Below, one piece after another: positions 14,538-25,990 of a DNA stretch of 64,000 nucleotides; position 1 is the first letter of the stretch, and each line of letters begins with the position of its first letter. A program made the position numbers and the translations under genes. The DNA comes from Serpentinimonas maccroryi (GTDB taxonomy: Bacteria > Pseudomonadota > Gammaproteobacteria > Burkholderiales > Burkholderiaceae_C), in assembly GCF_000828915.1 (NCBI RefSeq), contig NZ_AP014569.1:2232001-2296000 (forward strand), given 5' to 3'. The notes under the pieces are model-generated. The model had not been told where the DNA came from, ran no database searches, and worked only from the letters and a program-made list of their open reading frames with translations.

Positions 14538-16235
14538 ATGAGCAGCCCACACACCCCACCCGCCCCTGCAGCCCCGCTGGGATTGTCCGCCTGGCGCAAA
14601 CGCTTGGCAGCGGTGCGGCTGCCCTTGGTCAGCCCGCCCGAGGTGCTCAAAGCGCTGCAAGACCCAGACCTGCCCGGCCCTCGCCTGCTCGAGGCCCTGA
14701 ACCGCGACTTGCCGCTGGGCTTGGCGGTGATGCGCCACGCGCAGAGCGCGATGCCCAAGGGCCAGCGCGTCAGCGACTTGGCTCACGCCGTGGGCATACT
14801 GGGCCTCACGCGCCTCTACAAGCTGATCGACACCCTGGGCCAGCAGCGCTTGCAGCTGGACAAACCGGGCCATCTGCGCTTGGCCGAAGCGTTGCAAACC
14901 AGCCGCCTAGCTGGGCATTTGGCACTGCAGTTTGCCCAGATCGAGCCGGGCAACACCGGCTTGGCGCGCATGGGCGCGGTGCAGGCACAAAACGTGGCCG
15001 AGTGGCTGCTGGCGGTGGCGGCGCCCGCCTTGGCCGACACCTTGGCGCAGCGGGTGCAGGACAACGAACGCCCGGCACGGGTCGAGCAGGAGCTGCTGGG
15101 CTGCACGCTGATGCAGCTCAGCGCCGCCGTGGCGGTGGATCTGGGTCTGTTTCAGGCCGACAGCGCGACCTTGTTGCATGCGGTAGAGCCAGCGCTGCTC
15201 GGCCGCGCTGCCCGGCTGGCTTGGATGGGCACCAACCCGCCTGAAATCCTGCCCGAAATCGGGCGCTGGCTGCACCGGCCCAGCACCCTGCCTTCGCTGC
15301 TGCAAATGCTGGCGCACGAGCTCATGCACGACTGGTACAGCCGACGCAGCACCCTCCTGTTTAAGGCGCTCTCGGCGCACCGCCACCTTAAGCTCGACCA
15401 GGTGCTGTACGCGACCCGGCGCGCCGCCGTGCAAGCCAGCCAGGAACCGCATTTGTGGGCCTTTTGCGCCGCCCCGGCCGCGCGTCTGCTGTGGCCACCC
15501 AAACCCCGCCAGCGCCGCGTGCGCGCCGCCGCTCCAGCGGCCGAGTCCGTGCGCAAGCCCGCGCCACTTGAGCCAACGGCTCGCGTGCCACAGCCGGCTC
15601 ACCTCAAAGCCCCCAGCCCAGCCCCAGCGCCCGAGCCACACCCAAAGCCCCCGCTCCAGCACCCCAGCTCCATCGAGCCCGGCAGCCGCGCCCGCAACCT
15701 GATCGACCTGTTCGTAGAAGACTGCCGCAGCGGCCGCCACGCCGACCTGCGCACTTTCTTTCGCGCCTTCAAGCTCAGCCTGGCCGACGGCTTGGGGCTG
15801 GAGCGCTACGCGCTGTTTTTGAAGATGGCGCAGGGCGACAAACTGGTGTGTTTTCTGGCGCGCGGTTTTGGCTCCGAGATCGAGCCGCGCCGCTACAGCC
15901 TGGCGCTGGATGGGCACAACCTGATCGCCAAGGTATTTTCACAGCCCAACGGCTTTTACATGGCCGAACGCGGCCGCGTGGCCGGGCTGCGCGCCCTGCT
16001 GCCCGAAAAGCTGCGCCCCGAGCTGCTCGACAGCGGCGCGCTGTGGGGCGCGGCGCACGTGAACCAGCGCTCGGTCGGGGTGCTGTGGGCCGACGGTGGT
16101 GCCGCCGGCGACGACCTCGACCCGGTGCAATATGCCGGATTCAAGCTGCTGGTGCGCCACTTTGGCGACGAGCTCACGCGCCTGATGCGGGTGCAAAAGA
16201 GCCAAACCGTGTTTGCCGACTCGCAAGGGCGCTAA
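14538..16235 (+). CDS. HDOD-domain signalling protein with a C-terminal GAF-like region
   Basis: 565 residues. Residues about 20-260 resemble an HDOD domain (LVSPPEVLKALQDPDLPGPR, VMRHAQSAMPKGQRVSDLAHAV, GILGLTRLYKLID). A proline-rich linker spans about 320-380. Residues about 385-560 look like a GAF-type sensor (VEDCRSGRHADLRTFFRAFK, DGLGLERYALFLKMAQGDKL). HDOD proteins act in non-catalytic signalling, often around motility and c-di-GMP, and MotA/MotB-like genes lie just downstream on the other strand. No metal-binding HD residues are visible, as expected for HDOD. Confidence 0.75.
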   Translation: MSSPHTPPAPAAPLGLSAWRKRLAAVRLPLVSPPEVLKALQDPDLPGPRLLEALNRDLPLGLAVMRHAQSAMPKGQRVSDLAHAVGILGLTRLYKLIDTLGQQRLQLDKPGHLRLAEALQTSRLAGHLALQFAQIEPGNTGLARMGAVQAQNVAEWLLAVAAPALADTLAQRVQDNERPARVEQELLGCTLMQLSAAVAVDLGLFQADSATLLHAVEPALLGRAARLAWMGTNPPEILPEIGRWLHRPSTLPSLLQMLAHELMHDWYSRRSTLLFKALSAHRHLKLDQVLYATRRAAVQASQEPHLWAFCAAPAARLLWPPKPRQRRVRAAAPAAESVRKPAPLEPTARVPQPAHLKAPSPAPAPEPHPKPPLQHPSSIEPGSRARNLIDLFVEDCRSGRHADLRTFFRAFKLSLADGLGLERYALFLKMAQGDKLVCFLARGFGSEIEPRRYSLALDGHNLIAKVFSQPNGFYMAERGRVAGLRALLPEKLRPELLDSGALWGAAHVNQRSVGVLWADGGAAGDDLDPVQYAGFKLLVRHFGDELTRLMRVQKSQTVFADSQGR

Positions 16236-16285
16236 ACCGGCCGCAACCAGCGGCCCAAGCGCTGCCGGCCCCGCTCTCTGCCAGC

Positions 16286-17173
16286 CTACTGCCAGCCGAC
16301 CTGGAACGCCTCCTCGGCGCGCCCCTGCTCGAGCAAACTCAGCACCTTGGCTTGGTACTGGGCAATGGGCTGCTCCAGATCGACCACGATCTCGACGCGC
16401 CGGTTCTGTGCCCGGTTTTCGGGCGTGAGGTTGTCCTGCACCGGCCGCGTTTCGGCCAACCCACTGATGCGCAGGCGATCCATCGCCACCGCGCCCTTGG
16501 CCAGCAAGGCGTTGGCCACCGAGGCCGCGCGCGCCGCCGACAGATCCCAGTTCGAGGCATAGCGCGCCGAGCGCATCGGGATGTTGTCGGTGTGGCCCTC
16601 GATCGAAATCCGGCCCGGCACTTGCGCCAGCGAATCGCCAATATCGCCCAAAATGCCCTGAAACTCACCTGACAACTGCGACGAGCCGGAACCAAAGGAG
16701 CCGCGCTCCTCGATGCGGATGATGAGCCGGTTTTCTTCCTGCAACAGCTGCAGCTTTCCGGCCTGTATTTCTTGCTCCAGCGCTTGCGCCAGCTGCTGTG
16801 CCGTGCGTGCAACTTGCTGCTGCGTGGCTTGCTCGAGCTGCGCCAACACCTGGGCGGTGTGGGTTTTGAGGCGCGGGTCATCTTGCTGGGTTTGCTGGCG
16901 CACCTCGTCGAGCAGCGTGGGCTCGGGGCGGCCCGGCGAGAAATGGTCGAACACCGGGCTCGTGCCCATGGGGATCTCCATTGCCGGCACCTCGCGCTGC
17001 ACGCCAAAGGCTTGCTCCAGCGATTCGGCGATCTGCTTGAATTTGGTGGCGTCGATCTCGGCAAAGGAGAGCAGCAGCACAAAAAAGCACATCAGCAGCG
17101 ACATCAGGTCGGCAAAGGTCATGACCCAAGCCGGCATGGAGCGCTTTTCCTCTTCGGGTTCCTCCATGGCCAC
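16286..17173 (-). CDS. motB: Flagellar stator protein MotB (PomB/MotD type)
   Basis: 295 residues. A short cytoplasmic N-terminus, one membrane helix carrying the ion-binding Asp (PAWVMTFADLMSLLMCFFVL), a glutamine-rich linker with coiled-coil character (about 90-150) and an OmpA-type peptidoglycan-binding domain (ISIEGHTDNIPM, NWDLSAARAASVANALL, NRRVEIVV). It anchors the stator to the cell wall and pairs with MotA. GTG at 17173 (three bases after the motA stop) or ATG at 17167 could start it. Its partner gene is frameshifted, so whether this pair functions is unclear. Confidence 0.87.
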   Translation of the reverse strand: MAMEEPEEEKRSMPAWVMTFADLMSLLMCFFVLLLSFAEIDATKFKQIAESLEQAFGVQREVPAMEIPMGTSPVFDHFSPGRPEPTLLDEVRQQTQQDDPRLKTHTAQVLAQLEQATQQQVARTAQQLAQALEQEIQAGKLQLLQEENRLIIRIEERGSFGSGSSQLSGEFQGILGDIGDSLAQVPGRISIEGHTDNIPMRSARYASNWDLSAARAASVANALLAKGAVAMDRLRISGLAETRPVQDNLTPENRAQNRRVEIVVDLEQPIAQYQAKVLSLLEQGRAEEAFQVGWQ

Positions 17174-17176
17174 GGC

Positions 17177-17933
17177 TCAGTCCTCGGCCTTGCGCTGCTT
17201 GGGCGGCAGGTAGCTGTTCACGAGCTGCTCGACCACGCGCGGGTTGCTGCCGCTTTGTATGGCGGTGACGGCGTCGATCAGCATCGCGTTCATGCGCGCC
17301 TCTTCGGTCATGCGCAGGTTGAGCTTGTCGGCCAGTGGCAGAAAAATCATGGTCGCCAAAATGGCGCCGTAGAGCGTGGTCAGCAAAGCCACCGCCATCG
17401 CCGGGCCGATCGAGGCCGGGTCTTCCATGTTGGCCAGCATCTGCACGAGGCCGATCAGGGTGCCTGATCATGCCCATGGCCGGGGCCACGTCGCCCATGG
17501 CCGAGAACACCTTGGCACCCCAGCGGTGCCGGTCCAGCGTCAGCAGGCGCTCTTTTTCCAGCTTGGAGCGCACGACCTCGGGCGCGTGGCCATCGACCAT
17601 CATCTGGATGCCCATTTTGAAAAACGTGACCTCGGTGTCGTGGCCGTCGAGCGCCAAAAAACCGTCTTTGCGCGCGATGCGCGAGACTTCGAGAATCTCT
17701 TCGATCAGGGCGTCGGTGGCGGGCAGCTTGAACTTGAAAGCCTTGACGGCAACCTTGAAGGCCCCCAAAAACTGCTGCAGGCTAAACTTGGACAGCACCA
17801 CGAACACGCTGCCACCGATCACAATCAGCACCGAAGCCGGATCGAGAAAGCCGCCGGGGTCGGCGCCCAAAATGATGGCGGCCATAACGATGGCCATCGC
17901 GCCGATGAGTCCGATGAGGGTAGCGAGATCCAA
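17177..17933 (-). pseudogene. motA: Flagellar stator protein MotA (PomA/MotC type), frameshifted
   Basis: The first part, from TTG 17933 (GGAG nine bases upstream), reads DLATLIGLIGAMAIVMAAII and continues through DGHDTEVTFFKMGIQMMVDG to APAMGMI. The frame then breaks: the extra T at 17465 (plus strand) turns the expected GMIGTLIGLVQMLANMEDP into an out-of-frame sequence. Translation in the neighbouring frame resumes perfectly with LVQMLANMEDPASIGPAMAV through PPKQRKAED to the stop at 17177. Removing one base restores a normal protein of about 251 residues with four membrane segments. Either a real inactivating mutation or a sequencing error; no slippery run surrounds the site. Confidence 0.85.
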
Positions 17934-17992
17934 AGCGTAAACTCCAGTTTGTGGCCGCTGCGTGGCCTCCAGCGGCCCATGCTGTTTCAGGC

Positions 17993-18012
17993 GTTGCACG
18001 CTGCGGTGCAAC
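17993..18012. promoter_or_regulatory. Inverted repeat between topB and motA
   Basis: GTTGCAC and GTGCAAC, a perfect 7-bp pair around GCTGCG, sit 60 bp upstream of the motA start. It could be an operator or part of a terminator for topB; no T-tract follows on either strand. Confidence 0.4.
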
Positions 18013-18070
18013 AACTGCACCGAGTATATTGAGCTTCGATGAAAGGCGGCCTAAAACCCGACCGCTTTTT

Positions 18071-20887
<2,817 letters not shown>

Positions 20888-21056
20888 CTCTACAATCCGT
20901 TCTCATGCGCGCACGCGCGCCCATGCATGAGTTAACCTTAGCAAAGTTTTGGCCCTTTTCCATGAAGCGCCCAAATCTTGCTCAGCCGACCGATCACCTT
21001 CCGGCTTACTCTCGCCCCCAATCCGCCCTGCTCAACTTGCCTGCGCCTTTGCCCCC

Positions 21057-21860
21057 ATGACCGACGCCCGCCTTCTGGCCGATTTGCACGCCGCCGCCGA
21101 ATCGGTGTGGCAAGACGTGGTGCCGCTGTGTCCGGGCTTTGCGGTCGAGGTGCTGCCGCGCATCGACTCCACCAACTCCGAGCTCATGCGCCGCGCCCGC
21201 GACGGCGCGCTGCACCCGCTGCTGCTGGTGGCGGCCGAGCAGAACGCGGGCCGGGGCCGCCAAGGGCGTCAATGGCACAGCCAACCCGGAGCCGCGCTCA
21301 CCTTCTCGCTCGGCCTGCCGCTGCAGCCGGCCGAATGGTCGGGCCTGTCGCTGGCGGTGGGGGTGGCCTTGGCCGAGGCGCTGCACCCGCAGGTGCAGAT
21401 CAAGTGGCCCAACGACCTGTGCTGGCAAGGCCGCAAGCTCGGCGGCGTGCTGGTCGAGACCGTGTCCTTGGGCGCGCAACGCTACGCGGTGATCGGGGTT
21501 GGCCTGAACCTGGTGGCGCCGGCATTGCCCTCTGATGGGGTGCTCGGCCCCGGCATGCCGGCCTTGCCCGCTGCGGGCTTGCTCGATTTGATGCCTGATG
21601 CCGCCAAGGGCGTGGGCCACTGGCTGCGTCGCGTGGCGGCGCCGCTGCTGCGCCAAGCGTTGGATTTTGAAGCCCAGGGCTTTGGCCACCTGGTGCCGCG
21701 CTACGCCGCCCGCGATGCCTTGATGGGGCGCCCGGTGCGCCTATCAGACGGCCGCGAAGGCGTGGCCGACGGGGTGCGCGCCGACGGGGCGCTGTGGCTG
21801 ACCGCGGCCAGCGGGCGCAGCGCGGTCTGGCAACACGAAGTGAGCGTGCGCCCGTGCTGA
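21057..21860 (+). CDS. birA: Biotin-[acetyl-CoA-carboxylase] ligase
   Basis: 267 residues. Catalytic domain with RIDSTNSELMRRARDG, the biotinyl-AMP loop GRGRQGRQWHS, IKWPNDLCWQGRKLGGVL and a short SH3-like C-terminal domain (RDALMGRPVRLSDGREGVADG). It attaches biotin to the carboxyl-carrier protein. The N-terminal winged helix of E. coli BirA is absent, so it should be a ligase without repressor function. The ATG at 21057 gives the family start. Confidence 0.9.
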   Translation: MTDARLLADLHAAAESVWQDVVPLCPGFAVEVLPRIDSTNSELMRRARDGALHPLLLVAAEQNAGRGRQGRQWHSQPGAALTFSLGLPLQPAEWSGLSLAVGVALAEALHPQVQIKWPNDLCWQGRKLGGVLVETVSLGAQRYAVIGVGLNLVAPALPSDGVLGPGMPALPAAGLLDLMPDAAKGVGHWLRRVAAPLLRQALDFEAQGFGHLVPRYAARDALMGRPVRLSDGREGVADGVRADGALWLTAASGRSAVWQHEVSVRPC

Positions 21861-22696
21861 GAACGCTGGCGCTGCTGTTGCTGCTGGGCAACCTGTTGCT
21901 CTGGGCGTATGGCCAGGGCTATCTGGCGCCGCTCGGCTTGGCCCCGCACCAAGCGCGCGAACCCGAGCGGCTGGCGCAGCAGGTGGCGCCGCAGGCGCTG
22001 CGCGTGCTCAATGCCCCTGCGCCCGCGGCCGCGCTGACCGCACCCGCGCCAGAGCCCTTGCTTACTCCAGCTGCTGTTGCACAAGCCACCGCCGAGCCCA
22101 CCGAGACCTTGATACTGCCCGGCGTAGAAACCGCACTCGCGCCCGCGCCCGAACCAGCGCCAGCACCCGTTCTTGCCCCTCCTACCCCTACCCCGGCCCC
22201 TGCTCCGCCGCCTCCTCCGGCTCCCGCCACCACGGTGCCGACCGCGGGCAACGCTTGCTGGCAAGTCAGGCGCTTGAGCAGCGGGCAGGCGGCGCTGATT
22301 CGCGCCGCCCTGAGCGAACGCGCCGACCTGCAAGGCCGCTGGAGCTTGAACGAGGTGCGCATCGCGCCGCGCTGGCTGGTTTATGTCGGACCGCTGGCAA
22401 ACGAGCGCGCCTTGCAGCAGCGCCGGGCCGAATTGACACTGGCCCAGATCGAGCACCGCAGCCTGGCCGCGCCACTGGCGCCCGGACTGGCGCTGGGCAC
22501 CTTCAGCGCACGCGAGGGCGCCGAACGCGCCTTGGCGCAACTGCGCGCGCGCGGCGTCACCGACGCCCGCGTGCTGCAAGAACGGCCCGAATCGATCGTG
22601 CACACGCTGGTGCTCAACCCCATCAGCGCCGCCGAGCGCCGCCAGCTCGAAGCCAAGGCCATCTGGCCGCCCAACGCGCTGCAGCCGTGCCCCTAA
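21854..22696 (+). CDS. SPOR-like membrane-anchored protein
   Basis: 280 residues. GTG 21854 overlaps the birA stop. One N-terminal membrane segment (RTLALLLLLGNLLLWAYGQG), a long Ala/Pro linker (about 55-135), then a C-terminal SPOR-like region (CWQVRRLSSGQAALIRAAL, WLVYVGPLANERALQQRRAE, LALGTFSAREGAERALAQLR). SPOR domains bind denuded glycan strands at the septum. Its exact partner is unknown; translational coupling to birA is probably positional only. Confidence 0.75.
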   Translation: MLRTLALLLLLGNLLLWAYGQGYLAPLGLAPHQAREPERLAQQVAPQALRVLNAPAPAAALTAPAPEPLLTPAAVAQATAEPTETLILPGVETALAPAPEPAPAPVLAPPTPTPAPAPPPPPAPATTVPTAGNACWQVRRLSSGQAALIRAALSERADLQGRWSLNEVRIAPRWLVYVGPLANERALQQRRAELTLAQIEHRSLAAPLAPGLALGTFSAREGAERALAQLRARGVTDARVLQERPESIVHTLVLNPISAAERRQLEAKAIWPPNALQPCP

Positions 22697-22868
22697 AAGC
22701 CGCCTGCGCGCACCCCCACGCCCGTGGCCGCCGCCACAACCCAAGCCACCCAAAAGCCCCCGAATCGCACTAAAACATTATAAAAAAACCAACTTTGAGC
22801 AGTAAAATGCTATGAAAAGCAGCAGAGTACCTCAAAAAACTGCAGCATTTCTGTAGTATTTTGAAATC
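22697..22868 (+). promoter_or_regulatory. AT-rich leader of the diguanylate cyclase gene
   Basis: 172 bp, unusually AT-rich from about 22770 (TTATAAAAAAACC and several A-runs) against the GC-rich background. CTGCAG and CTGTAG (22841-22857) form a short imperfect hairpin ahead of the ATG. It probably contains the promoter, but no clear -35/-10 pair could be fixed and no Shine-Dalgarno sequence precedes the start. Confidence 0.4.
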
Positions 22869-25145
22869 ATGCCGACCATTCACCCCTCTCACCGCTCCGA
22901 AACGCGCGCCGCCTTGCGTGCGCTGGTGCTGTTGGGTGCTGCATGCCTTGCCTTGTTTTGGCTGCCTCTGCCGCAGTTTGCCGATTGGCCGCAGTTCGAT
23001 CTCAAGTTCAGACTGGCCCTCGACATGGTCGCGGTGTGTTTGGCTGCCTTGATCTTTGCCATTGTCTGGTCGGCACCGGCGGGCAGCGCACCGCGCGGGG
23101 CCCAGCTGCTGGCCAGCGCCTTCTTGGGTGTGGCGCTGCTCGACGGGTTGCACTTGTTGTTCACCGCCACCGTGCCCGGTTACGACCCCGCCAACCCCTA
23201 TGCCTTGGATTTTTCGCTGGCCTCGCGCCTTTTGGCTGCGCTGGCCATGCTGTATGCCGTCTGGCAGCCTTGGTCCATGCGCCCGCTCTCGCGCAAAGCG
23301 CGCTGGCACGCCGCGACGCTGGCTTTGGCGAGCTCGGTGGCGATGTTGGGCTTGGTGCTGCTCTTTGGTACCGGGTTGCGCTGGCCTGCGTTTATAGAGC
23401 AAGGCGCCGATGCCATCGGCCCAGCGGTGCACCAGCGCTGGGTGCTTGGGCTGCTGCTCGTCCTGCTGGTGCTGGGTGCCTTGCGCCTGCTCAGCTTGCT
23501 GCGCCAACCACGCCAGTTCAATGCCAGCGGCTTTCTGGGCGCGACCCTGGCGCTGCTGGCCAACAGTGCTCTGCTGTTGCACGGCACCGGCTCGACCGAC
23601 CCTTACTTGATCAGCGGCTACGCCTTCAAGCTGCTGGCCTACGGCTTTCTCTATCAGGCCCTGTTTGCAGAAACCGTCCGGGCGCCGCACCGCGCACTGC
23701 TGGCGCGCACCACCGAGCTCGAACAGGCCCGCGCCCAACTGGCGCACGATCACCAGCAACTGCAGGCCGCCAGCGCGCAAATGCAGCAAGAAATCGCCGA
23801 ACGCGAACGCGCCCAAGCCGAGCGCGCAACCCTGGTGCACCAACTGAGCGACCTGGCGGCCAACGTTCCCGGGGTGCTGTTCACCTACCGCCACGACGCT
23901 GACGGCCGTCCCCACTGCCACTATCTGAGCCAGCGTGCCGAGGCCGTGTGCGGCCTGGCGCGCGAGCAGCTGCAAGCCGACATTGCCCATCTGATGGCGC
24001 GCCTGCGCACCCGCGACCGGGTGCAGCTGCTGCGCGCCATGGCCGAATCCGAGCGCCAGCTCGACCCGCTGCACACCACCTTCAGGCTGCCGCACCCGGA
24101 GCGGGGCTTGCGCTGGATCGAAGTCACCGCGCAGCCGCACCACCAACCCGATGGCGGCGTGCTGTGGCATGGCTACGCCCACGACGTCACGCGCACCCAC
24201 ACCGATCAAGAATGGTTGCGCCTTGCCGACAAGGTGTTCGAGGCCAGCGAAAGCGGCATTTTCGTCACCGATGCGCGCCGCCGCCTGGCCAAGGTCAACC
24301 CCGCGTTCACCGACATCACGGGCTATGCGCCTGCCGAAGTGCTGGGCCGTTCGCCCAAATTGCTCGGCTCCGGCCAGCACGACCCGCAATTTTTTGCCCG
24401 CATGATCGACACGCTGGCGCATCAGGGGCGCTGGCAAGGCGAGGTCTGGAACCGGCGTCGTTCGGGCGAGTTGTATGCCCAGTGGCTGGCGGCCTCGTGC
24501 ATCCGCAACACGGCGGGCGAAATCACGCACTATCTGGCGGTTTTTACCGACATTTCGGGCCTGAAGGCGCACGAACAGCAGCTCGACCACCTGGCCAACC
24601 ACGACATGCTCACCGGCCTGCCGAATCGGCGCCTGCTGCGCGACCGGCTGCAGCAGGCCATCGCTTACAGCCAGCGCAACGGCAGCGGTCTGGCGTTGGC
24701 CATGCTCGACCTCGATGGCTTCAAGCCGGTCAACGACGCGCACGGCCATGCGGTGGGCGACAAGCTGCTGGCCGAGGTGGCGCTGCGGCTGCGCCAGGTG
24801 GTGCGCGCCGACGAAACCGTGGCTCGCTTGGGCGGCGACGAGTTCGTGCTGCTGTTTCGCGAGAACCACGGGCCGCTGCCGCTGGAGCGCGTGCTGCAAA
24901 CGGTGCAAGAGCCGATGCAGATCAACGGCCTGCGGCTGCAGGTGGGGGCCAGCATGGGGGTCACGCGGTTGCGCGCCGACAACGCCAGCGTCGAGCAGAT
25001 GCTGCAAGAGGCCGACCAAGCCATGTACCGCGCGAAAGGGGCGGGCCGCAACCGCTGCCTGCTCTTTGAACCCGTCGTGGGTCTGGCACCTTGCCCAGCG
25101 CCCCCCCACACCCGCCTTGACGCCGAAGACGCCGGCTCGCCGTGA
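22869..25145 (+). CDS. Membrane sensor diguanylate cyclase (MASE3-like, PAS, GGDEF)
   Basis: 758 residues. Seven or eight N-terminal membrane helices (about 15-270) resembling a MASE3-type sensor (HLLFTATVPGYDPANPY, ASRLLAALAMLYAVW), a coiled coil (about 270-325), a PAS-like region (about 330-445), a clear PAS/PAC (about 455-570, ASESGIFVTDARRRLAKVNP, AVFTDISGLKAHEQQ) and a GGDEF domain (about 580-740; ANHDMLTGLPNRRLLRDRL, RLGGDEFVLLF, EADQAMYRAKGAGRN). The intact GGDEF implies synthesis of c-di-GMP in response to a membrane or redox cue. No EAL domain. The stop overlaps the next start. Confidence 0.87.
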   Translation: MPTIHPSHRSETRAALRALVLLGAACLALFWLPLPQFADWPQFDLKFRLALDMVAVCLAALIFAIVWSAPAGSAPRGAQLLASAFLGVALLDGLHLLFTATVPGYDPANPYALDFSLASRLLAALAMLYAVWQPWSMRPLSRKARWHAATLALASSVAMLGLVLLFGTGLRWPAFIEQGADAIGPAVHQRWVLGLLLVLLVLGALRLLSLLRQPRQFNASGFLGATLALLANSALLLHGTGSTDPYLISGYAFKLLAYGFLYQALFAETVRAPHRALLARTTELEQARAQLAHDHQQLQAASAQMQQEIAERERAQAERATLVHQLSDLAANVPGVLFTYRHDADGRPHCHYLSQRAEAVCGLAREQLQADIAHLMARLRTRDRVQLLRAMAESERQLDPLHTTFRLPHPERGLRWIEVTAQPHHQPDGGVLWHGYAHDVTRTHTDQEWLRLADKVFEASESGIFVTDARRRLAKVNPAFTDITGYAPAEVLGRSPKLLGSGQHDPQFFARMIDTLAHQGRWQGEVWNRRRSGELYAQWLAASCIRNTAGEITHYLAVFTDISGLKAHEQQLDHLANHDMLTGLPNRRLLRDRLQQAIAYSQRNGSGLALAMLDLDGFKPVNDAHGHAVGDKLLAEVALRLRQVVRADETVARLGGDEFVLLFRENHGPLPLERVLQTVQEPMQINGLRLQVGASMGVTRLRADNASVEQMLQEADQAMYRAKGAGRNRCLLFEPVVGLAPCPAPPHTRLDAEDAGSP

Positions 25146-25990
25146 TGCTCCAGACCAACTCAGAAGCGCAGGCGCTGCTGCTGGCCGCTGGCCGCGGCGA
25201 GCGCATGCGCCCACTCACCGACCGCACCCCCAAGCCGCTGCTTGCCCTGCACGGCCAGCCGCTGATCGCCTGGCACCTGGACGCGCTGGCGCGCGCTGGC
25301 GTGCGCCACGCCGTCATCAACACCGCCTGGTTGGGCGAGCAGTTGCCGCAGCGCTTGGGCCACTGCTGGCGCGGCCCCGCACCCGCCGTGCTCACAGCGG
25401 CGCTGCCCGCAGCGGGCCAAAGCGCCGGCCACCCCCAAGCGCCCGAGCCGGGCACTGGCCTGGCCCTGAGCTACTCGCACGAAGGGCGCGACTTCGGCGG
25501 CGCGCTCGAAACCGCCGGCGGCATCGCGCGCGCGCTGCCCGCGCTGGCCGACTGTTTCTGGGCCGTGGCCGCCGACGCCTACGCGCCCCGCTTCGCCTTC
25601 GACCCCGCGGCCTTGCAGCGCTTTGCCGCCAGCGGCCGGCTGGCGCACCTGTGGCTGGTGCCCAACCCGCCGCAACACCCCGGGGGCGACTTCGGCCTCG
25701 GGCCTGCCCCCGACCCATGCAGCCACCCACTGGCGCTCAACCTGCCGCCCACGCACCCCGGGGCGCGCCACACCTTCAGCGGGCTGGCGCTGTACCGGCG
25801 CGCGCTCTTTGCCCCGCCCTGGCTCGCCATCGAATCCGGCAACCCGCAGGGCATTCGTGCCGCCCTGGCACCGCTGTTGCGCCGGGCCATGGACAATGGC
25901 CTGGTGAGCGCCGAGCTGTACCTCGACCCCTGGGCCGACGTCGGCACCCCGGAGCGCCTGGCCGCCCTCGAAGCACAACCCCGCACATGA
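25145..25990 (+). CDS. murU: N-acetylmuramate-1-phosphate uridylyltransferase-like nucleotidyltransferase
   Basis: 281 residues. Nucleotidyltransferase N-terminus (ALLLAAGRGERMRPLTDRTPKPLL), HAVINTAWLGEQL, the ETAGGIARALPAL block and AVAADAYAPRF with a metal-binding Asp, then LYLDPWADVGTPERLAALE. MurU makes UDP-MurNAc in the peptidoglycan salvage route. The canonical SPFLVVNGDI-type motif appears as FWAVAADAY. The ATG at 25145 overlaps the previous stop by one base and the gene overlaps pepP by ATGA, so the three are probably co-transcribed. Confidence 0.8.
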   Translation: MLQTNSEAQALLLAAGRGERMRPLTDRTPKPLLALHGQPLIAWHLDALARAGVRHAVINTAWLGEQLPQRLGHCWRGPAPAVLTAALPAAGQSAGHPQAPEPGTGLALSYSHEGRDFGGALETAGGIARALPALADCFWAVAADAYAPRFAFDPAALQRFAASGRLAHLWLVPNPPQHPGGDFGLGPAPDPCSHPLALNLPPTHPGARHTFSGLALYRRALFAPPWLAIESGNPQGIRAALAPLLRRAMDNGLVSAELYLDPWADVGTPERLAALEAQPRT

